A stretch of 64,000 bases of DNA. It comes from Anisakis pegreffii. Lineage: Eukaryota > Nematoda > Chromadorea > Rhabditida > Anisakidae. Shown here in pieces: positions 55,701-64,000 of this stretch; position 1 is the first letter of the stretch; every line of letters starts with the position of its first letter. The DNA is taken from the NCBI GenBank assembly GCA_035041965.1, contig JAPYMA010003053.1, positions 372,001-436,000 on the forward strand. Direction: 5' to 3'. Under the pieces are notes generated by a model. It was given only the letters and a program-made list of their open reading frames with translations. It did not search any database and was not told the DNA's origin. Made by a program: the position numbers and the translations under genes.

Positions 55701-58700
55701 ATCTATATCGATGATCAAATGATCTATCGACACAATTTTGAAGGAATGCATTCCTTCAATGTATTTAAGGGAACTTTGAAAATTCTTCATATAATTTATG
55801 ATCTGTCAATGAAAACTAATGCAACAGGTTAACTCTCCAAGGATTAACTGTCAACCATTCCGCACTAGCTTATAAGATTCATGATGTCATTTGATGCACT
55901 CAACTCTGCTGAAAAATGATCATGAACGTTTAATCAAACAATATTTGTGACAAAAACTAATCGAGAATATATTGGGTGATGTTCTCATTCGAGACTTCAC
56001 ATATCCGAATTCGAACAAAATTCACATATTGTGACCGGCGGCAATCCAATGAAATTTTGGGTTAACGGATTGGTTTAGTCGTTTTATCGCAGCACAACAG
56101 TGCAATAAACCAAATGCAGTCAACGTTCACATTCGGAAACAAAAACGGTAGAAGACGTCGAACGTGGCTCAGTACCACCTTACTAGAAGCATTCCAACAC
56201 TGCAATTGATTTGCAATGAATTATATTTGAAGGCTACGTTCGGCAAGCAATGTAACATTGCAAATACACTTACAAATGTATTGAAATTGTTCGATAGAGA
56301 CGTGATTGAATGGACGAATTAATGAATGCTTGAATGTGCTGCCGAAGGAAAGAGAATTACGTTTGCAGCTGAAGTGTTGACTCGCTGAAAATGTTGCGCT
56401 CAAATGAAGCTCAAACTTTGCAAATTTTTTTTTCGTTTCTACACGACTAAATTTGTTATCTTTCGAGAATGAATGTAAAAAATAACGACTAGTTCAGGGA
56501 TGACTATCTCGATTGTTCTGTCGGAGAATGCGCTCAAAACCGATTCTTCAGCCTCTACGCAACGACAACAACAAAATTCGAATAACAAATGTGCAAGGTA
56601 AACAATACGCTTTTCTCATACAACTGCTCAATCTCTTTAGAGAATTACTGAAAATTTCCAGCTATTTTTGCAGCATAGAGATTTTGAGTGTTTTTCTACG
56701 ATGCAACATTGCAATTCAAAAACTAGACAGATTTTTTCTACTCGAGTGAAATGTCATGCAACGATTTTTATTTTTGCATTTTGATCATTCGTCGAGGATG
56801 TTTTGATAAGAAATTAATAGTGAATGCAGGTGTAAAATCGTCTTCTCGCATAACAACATCATCAGGGATGTTTGTTCATATCGCCGGATCGGCTTATCTT
56901 CATGCGATTCACTATGAAAGACGATTAAATGCTTGAATGCACGAAAATGTTACGTAAATATATAGTCACGAAAACATTCCAAGCATTCAAAAACATTCAA
57001 AATAAAGTGTCTGGGACAACATTATAATCGTCGGTTTGAAATAATGATTGTTGATAATATCCAAAACATCATTAAAGTTCATTGAAGTGTATGGGGAATT
57101 ACGAAATGGGAAAATTTCGAGTGAATCATTTCAAATAATTCATATCGCATTGACTGGATGGATGCTTTTTCATCACTCTTTGTTTCAATTTAAAGATTAT
57201 TCATTAGGTGCCATTCAAACGTCTCAATGCATCATCATTTGTTGTCGAATGATATCCGAGCGATGTTTATAAATTGTCTAGCTTGTTGTTCACATTTCAC
57301 ATCAGTTTTCGCTACCTTTTCAATGCAATTCTCAAGTCGTCTAGTTCTGTTTCGTCTAAGTAATTGTTGCTCGCTTTCACATCAGTGGTACGGCTAACTG
57401 AATAAGCAATTACCTTGTTGGCTGTCGATTAGATCGTGACAGCTTGAAGTGATATGCTTGATTTAATGATTCCATGAATTGGTTTCGAAAGTTTTCGATG
57501 TGAAGCGTTTGGGTAAATGTGAGCAAAAGACTTTGTGCTCGAGATGATCTTATGGGAGTAGTTTGAAGCTAAATGAACACATCGAAATGACGAGGAAACA
57601 TAAATATTTTAATGGCTATGATAGTACAAAATGAAATGAAATTGCGAAGTGGCACATGGCGATTGAATTTGATGACATTATGAAAGTGTAAAGAAATGGT
57701 CGTCGTTCTGTAATGATTTAATGAAACATAAATGTCACATATTTGTTTGCTGAATCGATTGCGTTAGGACAAATCGAAGAAACTATTTGAAAAAAGCCAT
57801 TTGAATCTTACAGAAACGGTGACACAACGTGCTATCTATTTCAGTTCTCTGTTCATAACTAACTTCTCGTATTGCGAATGTGCTCAGAAGAAGTAATTTG
57901 TTTTTCTTTTCTTCCAAAATGTTTACTTCGAAAATCGCTTGTACTTTCACTTCACTCACATCTTGAAAGTATTTTTCGATGATCAAATACTCCTGCTTGA
58001 AACTACCCTTCATTTTTTGGTAGTGTGCAAATGGAATTTCTAGTTTGAAGAGTCTTTCCTCCTCAGTTCTGTTGATGCTTGCCTTTTTCATGTAGCGATA
58101 CGTTGGTTGTTTTCAAACAACTTACTGAACACTTACTAAATCAGTTCCAAGGAAAAGTCCACATTCATTGATGAACACGCTCCCCCACTTCACGTCGATG
58201 CAATATTTCGTCGATCTTTTTCGATCGAATGGCCACTTTCTGAAAAAAGTTTAATGAATTTTGATTTCTCCTAGAAATATGACTGCTCTTTAGCAATGTT
58301 TGCCATCCGAAAAAGCAACTTGTTGCTGCAAAACAAGTTTTCCAATAGGTGAACATAAAAGCTTAATGGTTGTGATGTTAATGTTTCATGTTTGCATTTC
58401 GAGTGGACCACTTCAACAACTCCAGATCTTGTCTTTTTTCAATCAACCCTTCCAAATTCTTTCAATCCAATGATATAAAATCGATCGTAAAACTTAAATT
58501 CGTTGGCAGTGTAATATTTCAGTTGCATTGATTCTGTGTGAACCACCAGTTTTCAACTGTACTTGGTTCTGATGTTGTTCGTCATACTTAGTTTTATTAA
58601 TTAGTACTATCGAATTTTCGATTATACGTCATGGTGCATCCTAAATTGTTATGTTTCTTAATACTGAAGCGCCGCTATTCACTTGGAATAGTTTCATTAT

Positions 58701-61700
58701 GAATAGCGATGAATTCGAATAATAGTACAATGAATCTGCACATTGAATAGTCTTGATCATTAATACCTCTCATCAATAGATCGTTCTTGTCTTCTTCAAC
58801 CATTCTTGCTGTTTCTTCTTCACACGAAGCACTCATCAAGGTTGTATATGATGAAGAGACCGTGCAATATAGAATATCACCGAACAGATGAAATAATTCC
58901 TGAATGACTTCTCCAAACCTCTGAAATCCTACCAATTCTTATTAGTCGGATAAAATTTGAATGTTTTTTGGTGACGTTTCTGATCAATTTACATTTTACA
59001 TTTCAGGCATCTTATTAATTTAGTTATTGCTGGTGCGGTGATGTCAATTACAATCTTAGCATTGGTTTTTTTCGTTTTTCGTGCGCACGCCGCTCATTCA
59101 CCACAAACGGTATAAATTTTCACTTTGCTTTCGCCCATCGTTCAATCTTGTAGTTTTATTCTGTTTATTATTATTGTTATTGTCATGCTAATAATCACTA
59201 ATGTTATATTGAATCACCTTTTAGAATGTGAGGCCATCGCATTTCATGCTTTGTGATCCTTTATTGTTTTTTTTTACTTTTCTCTGAATAACAGTTCGAA
59301 TATCAATAGTTTAGAAGTTATGTTTGAGACAGGAGGAGTTATTCAGTCCCTGAGTACGCGGAGACAGCGTTGAGATGATTTTGATGCCCCTCGTCCCGGA
59401 TTTCTTTTCCACCTTCGCCTGCTGCCCTGTGCCGATGTTAATGACCACATATTCACTCATCGTGAAAAATTGAATTTATAGCTTCAAACAAAAAATTTGG
59501 AGGAAATTCATCGAGACTATAAATGGCCACCACCATCGTACAGTTATATGGGCAAATACTCGCACGCAGTTGTCACTTGCGATCACGGATTGTGCAGTGA
59601 AGTTGGAAGGTTGCTGATTGTTTCATAATATAATAAGGAAAGGAACGTGTTTTTGGAGACGAATGAGAAATTTTTCATTTGAATTGTGTGTGTAGCCTTC
59701 AATTTCAAACGCTTCCTACAGGAATATACTGCTGAAGGGTGGGAATGCGATCGACGCAACAATTGCTTCGTTATTCTGCTTGGGTATCACAAATCCACAG
59801 AGCAGTGGTATCGGAGGTGGTTTCCAACTAGCCCTTTATAATAGGTGTGTCCATTTCTTGTTTTGCTTTATGTGTGATATGACTTTAAGATAATTCCTAA
59901 GATTTCAGCAGCATAAAAAACAAGTAGAAAGGTAAAGAAAGGGACGTCTTTTTGAATTTGTAGTTGATCTTTCAATGTCTTTTTCGGTTTTCAGATTCTA
60001 GCATAACGTTGAATTTGTAATTGATCTTCTGCAGAAGATTGTTGATCAACGTTGAGTTTTGAAGGAATCTGAGTTTCGCGTTAGACCTTGGTGAATAATG
60101 AATTCGCTCATGTCGAGCGTCTGTTCTTCTCAAACTGAAAAGATTCTGGAAGCATTTCAGTGGTCATTCGTTCAATATGTAATTTTGTTTTATTGCAGAA
60201 CAACGCAGCGATGTACCGTTATCGATGCACGCGAAACAGCGCCGAAAAAAGCTTATCGCGATATGTTCTTGAACGATGAATTCGGTTCAAAATACGGTAT
60301 AACATTGCTGTTTTTGAGAAAAAATTACGTTATGTAACGGCAGATTTTTGTTTTTTGATGGTCTGTCACTAAATGAATTGGAAAACAGCTGGAAAAGTTT
60401 CATTTTTCGCCACTATTCTCCAATGTAATCCGTGACTGCGTGTTTTTCTCATTCATATTTTTTGTTTCGTTGAGCGAATCGCCAGTCTCAAGCTACCAAA
60501 TATGGCAAGATTATTAATGGAAAAGTGACCCTTGCGATCAAAAATTCATCCTCTTATTCATTCCCATGTTTAGGACAAGTTTTCCTAAATTTAATTCGCT
60601 CATGGTGTCGTCTTGCAATGTTTGCAGTCAATGTCGAGTTCAGTTGAAACGTTCTAGGATTCCGTGCAATCGCAACACCTGGTGAGATCGCTGGCTATTG
60701 GCTGGCTTATAAGAAATTCGGTAGTGGACGCATTGGCTGGGCTGAACTCATCAAACCAGCAATTCAGCTATGCCGTGACGGTGTTCCCGTCTCTGAGTAT
60801 CTCGGCTATGTGCTTGGTGTTAAAGAGAAGCATTTTCGAACGCTACCCTCAATGCAGTACGTGATTGATTACATACCATATCCCTGAAAATGTCATACTG
60901 ACATCTCTAAAGTTTTGTCTAGTAGGACGCATTTCACTCAAAGGGGTTGTTGTTCGAGAGGAGAGTATTGTATCAAAGGAGGTACAACATATGCCAACCA
61001 TATTCATAGTTCATTTCGGTTATGGTCGAAATAAGTGAATGATAATGCCCCGTCATGAAGACATTTATAGAGGTTGGATCAACAACAAAACAAATAAAGT
61101 ATTCGTTACGGGTGATATCATAAAACGACCTGAACTGGCCGATACTCTCGAGATACTAGCGAATGATCCAGACCCGGTTGAACTTTTCTACCGAGGCAAA
61201 ATGGCAGACACGATCATTGAAGAAATACAAGCAAACGGTAGAGAATTAATCGAACAGTTATGATGCGCGCTAAAAACTGTGATTCCGGGAAATTTTCTAA
61301 TATGATACTTGTTAAGTTCAATAGTTAAGGAGATTCAGAATAACTATTTGACTGCATCGGCTGATCACTAAATAACACGTGCGATTCATAATGCACGAAG
61401 ATTTCAGCGAATAAAATTCGTTGATTTGATGAAATATCGAGAATACTTAGCCAAAAAAGATTTCCAGACTTAAAGAAATAGAATCTGTCATCTATTTTGG
61501 TGCTCATTCGATCTTCGCAAGCGGCGAAAGCTCTGTCGCAAAATGATTAGTTCATGGAAGATTTGAACTTTAGGAAGCACGTGAGGCAGACAGTGATTCA
61601 GTCTGCAGTCAAGTGAATTAGTTCAAGAACAAAATAACAGACTATCATTTCAGGTGGAATCTTAACGAAAGAAGATTTGGCCAACTTCAAACCAGAATTG

Positions 61701-64000
61701 ATCGAAAAACCCCTAGTCAACGATCATTTCGCAGAGGATTTAGCGATGTGCGGCCCTCCGCCACCCTCTTCATTTACAGTCACTCAACTCATCATATCCG
61801 TTCTTGCCAGTATGTGAACGTCTTCTTTATTAGGACTGCAAATGTGAAATGCATTCGTGGAGTGCTTTCACTCAGACCGCAGCACAGATCAGTTGATTGC
61901 AATACCTCGCTGTTCAGCAACAACAGGGTTATTAGACTATGAGTATGGTGGAAGTCCAGTCACGCTATGACTATTTCAGCCTTATGAGGTTCGAGTAGAA
62001 TTTTCCAAGTATTACCACTCCAATTTGAAAACATAATATTATCAAGAAAAATCACAATGATGAGAGCTCACAATGTTCAGTAGCTGCAATCAGCTTGAAG
62101 AAAGAATTTTGGTGTGCATAACAACAGCGAACTCATAACGATTCCAATTGCAGGATTTTACAGTCCCAAGTCCGACAAGGAACTTCTCTATAAGAATCCG
62201 CTTTTCTATCATCGACTTATTGAAGCACAGAAGTTTGCGTATGCTCAACGCACTCTGCTAGGTAAGGAAATGCATTTGTTAGGTGGCGGTGATTTGATAG
62301 ATTTGTGATATCGTGATATCACGAATTTCAACTCGGAAATACTGCTCGAAACGAGCGACCGAGATCGATGAGAGCTCTCAGGAGAACTGATGTGTTTGAT
62401 TTCAGGTGATGTGAATTTCGTTAAATCAGCCAAAGCATTGGCTGAAAATATGACAACAAAAGGTTACACCGATTGGGTATTTGAGAGGATGAAAAATAGA
62501 GCACAACCATCTGAATATTACGGAGGCACAACGCAAGCTCAGGTGAATCAACGTGAAATTTCCAGCTCGTCATCTTCCCTCAAAATTCTCACAATCAGCA
62601 AAGTTCTGTTGCTGGAAAATGAATGGCATTAAAAAATGCGAAGGAATTGAGAAACAATGGGAAACAAAGCGTAACGCTTAAACACGAATGTTTACCGTGA
62701 GATATAGGCAAGAGCACAACAATAAGTGACTGATTGGGTTCGATGAATAATGTGAGATTTCCAAGATGTAACAGTCTGCTTGGTTGTAGAAAAGTGATCA
62801 TGGGACTTCACATGTATGCGCACTGGACGCAGAAGGAAATGGAGTTTCGGCAACAAGCACTGTGAATCGATGGTAAAAACATTCATTTGATTTCACGAAA
62901 CCATTCGCTCAAACCGTTGATATCAGCTAAATTCACACAACACTTCGAATGAATACTTGATCGGTGCACAATTCATGAGAAACAAAATGAGAATTTCAAA
63001 GTACTGATCGTGAGTGTTTTCACCAGAAAAATCGAAGTCGTCTTCAGCTGCAACTAAACACTTGATTTAGGTTCGGTGCTGTGGTTCAATCGGATAAACT
63101 TGGAATCGTTTGGAATGACGAAATGGACGACTTCTCATCACCAGGTAATAATGACTGAGCAGAGTAAATTGCAGCCAATCAAAATGTGCCATGAATAAAG
63201 CAAGTATATTGCAAATTCACTATGAATTCTTGATCAGTGATATTCATACTTAGGTATGGCGAATGGATTCGGTTTTGCGCCATCAGAGACGAACTTCATC
63301 GTGCCCGGCAAGAAACCAATGAGCAGCATGAGTCCGATGCTTATCTACGATAAAAAAACTGGAGATGTTAGTTTTTCTTTCTAAATCTTCGTGACTTCGT
63401 CAAGTTCGCCAGTCCCTGAATGCATGAACAATAGCTATCAAATGGTTTCGGCGTTTATTTTGCAATAACACTCTTTTATATTATTGAAACACAAAGTATT
63501 CATATCATACAAACACAAAAGGGAGGAGATCCTCTAAGTAAGATATACGAAAGTTACATTTCATCATCCGAATCGATAGTGCATTATATCCGTGTACATC
63601 TTATACATATACAGCTAAAGTACAGATTCAAAGGTTTATTTCACATATCACTTTGGTGTCCCTCACGAATCGTCTCTTTTGCGCTCCGTCGCGACAAATG
63701 GCGTTGAGCAACTGTTGCCCACTCAGTTTTCACTGACGGGCATTATGTTTGTGCCAAACGTCTTTGGACATATATCAATCATTTTGATGCAAATGCGTTC
63801 AGTTGAAAATGGTTGTTGGTGCATCGGGTGGTTCGAAAATAATTTCTGCGATGGCCAAGCCGATCGTACGAACGCTGTTCTTCAACGAAACCATCAAAGA
63901 AGCAATTGACGCACCTACATTACATAACCAATTCACGCCTGATGTCACCCAACTTGAAGGCGATGTTCCTGAGGTACATCTTGCCATCAACCGTCCATTC
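52750..64000 (+). CDS. Gamma-glutamyltranspeptidase, type II membrane protein (3' truncated by window)
   Basis: Fifteen exons join in phase: 52750-52880, 53721-53840, 59007-59109, 59482-59609, 59722-59844, 60199-60296, 60658-60856, 61071-61237, 61654-61809, 62154-62261, 62406-62542, 62790-62872, 63071-63144, 63254-63366, and 63803 onward (donor possibly after 63973). A cytoplasmic N-terminus precedes one membrane helix (INLVIAGAVMSITILALVFF), then the ectoenzyme. Family landmarks are GGNAIDATIASLFCLG, SSGIGGGFQLALYN, DARETAP (substrate-binding Arg), the autocleavage site DHGTSH with the nucleophilic Thr at about 496, PMSSMSPML, and GASGGSKI. GGT transfers or hydrolyses the gamma-glutamyl group of extracellular glutathione; the precursor self-cleaves before that Thr into two subunits. 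Catalytic residues look intact. The intron 53841-59006 holds an alternative first exon and a nested gene. Confidence 0.94.
56500..56597 (+). CDS. Alternative first coding exon of GGT
   Basis: The frame starts at an ATG 2 nt after an AGTTCAG acceptor, encodes MTISIVLSENALKTDSSAST followed by a Gln/Asn-rich stretch, and ends at the donor AAG|GTAAAC. It ends with two bases of a codon, exactly the phase required by the membrane-helix exon at 59007. Splicing gives a 33-residue cytoplasmic tail in place of the 84-residue tail of the upstream exon pair. The acceptor next to the ATG suggests a separate promoter with trans-splicing. The case rests on phase, position and composition, without transcript evidence. 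Confidence 0.6.
57783..58836 (-). CDS. Unassigned gene nested in the GGT intron, about 132 aa
   Basis: Six exons on the strand opposite GGT join in phase: 58836-58767, 58533-58494, 58325-58284, 58239-58126, 58068-57960, 57806-57783. The first exon follows a TTTCAG acceptor at 58921, and the first ATG behind it begins MSASCEEETARMVEEDKNDL. Later segments include QLKYYTANEF, LLFRMANIAKEQKWPFDRKR, KWGSVFINECGLFLGTDL and EIPFAHYQKMKGSFKQEYLI. The protein has no signal peptide or membrane helix, so it is probably cytosolic or nuclear. I do not recognise the family. Two junctions have alternatives: exon 2 could extend to 58448, which breaks the phase, and exon 4 could end at 58137 with a different acceptor. 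Six phase-matched junctions make chance unlikely. Confidence 0.5.

Larger units (their letters stand above)
53841..59006 (+). other. 5.2-kb intron of the GGT gene
   Basis: Separates the second cytoplasmic-tail exon from the membrane-helix exon. It contains the alternative first exon at 56500-56597 and the opposite-strand gene at 58836-57783, both listed separately. Other open frames here (54382-54747 and 55557-55832) have no ATG or splice support that I trust. Confidence 0.7.

Overview
The window reads as nuclear DNA of a nematode. Genes are cut into short exons (about 24 to 440 nt) with GT-AG introns whose 3' ends are mostly TTTCAG, and several start codons lie a few bases behind such an acceptor, as expected for spliced-leader trans-splicing. 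A complete srx-type chemoreceptor, a family known only from nematodes, supports this. GC content is low and about half of the window is intergenic or intronic. I reconstructed the genes by hand, chaining exons only where splice phase and family homology both agreed. No tRNA, rRNA, CRISPR array or complete transposon was seen.

Layout. 1-1473 (+): 3' end of a secreted phospholipase A2-like gene. 2080-2260: decayed copy of the last exon of the next gene. 8722-3107 (-): a 16-exon, 930-residue secreted mosaic protein (EGF, VWD, C8, TIL, Ca-EGF, fibrinogen C-terminal domain). 9828-17881 (+): an 11-exon, 522-residue Cys-loop ligand-gated channel with a 4-kb intron. 21354-25461 (+): srx-like GPCR, 373 residues. 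25512-26685: two small unassigned candidates. 27649-27730: a perfect 39-bp inverted repeat. 30179-29229 (-): Ap4A hydrolase (Nudix, NUDT2/NDX-4 type). 31914-32129: a ~31-bp tandem array. 36690-40065 (+): sphingosine kinase, 530 residues. 43013-41819 (-): Ly6-like GPI-type protein, 117 residues. 51518-45332 (-): bestrophin chloride channel, 713 residues. 52750 to the right edge (+): gamma-glutamyltranspeptidase, truncated by the window, with two alternative N-terminal exon sets and an opposite-strand gene nested in its 5.2-kb intron.

The genes do not form one pathway. Several are membrane or surface proteins (Cys-loop channel, chemoreceptor, bestrophin, Ly6-like protein, type II membrane GGT), and two are secreted (mosaic protein, PLA2-like protein). 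Sphingosine kinase makes a lipid signal and GGT handles extracellular glutathione. I found no operon-like cluster: neighbours are kilobases apart and often on opposite strands. The most notable items are the VWD/fibrinogen mosaic, the alternative GGT cytoplasmic tails, the gene nested in the GGT intron, and the perfect hairpin at 27.7 kb.
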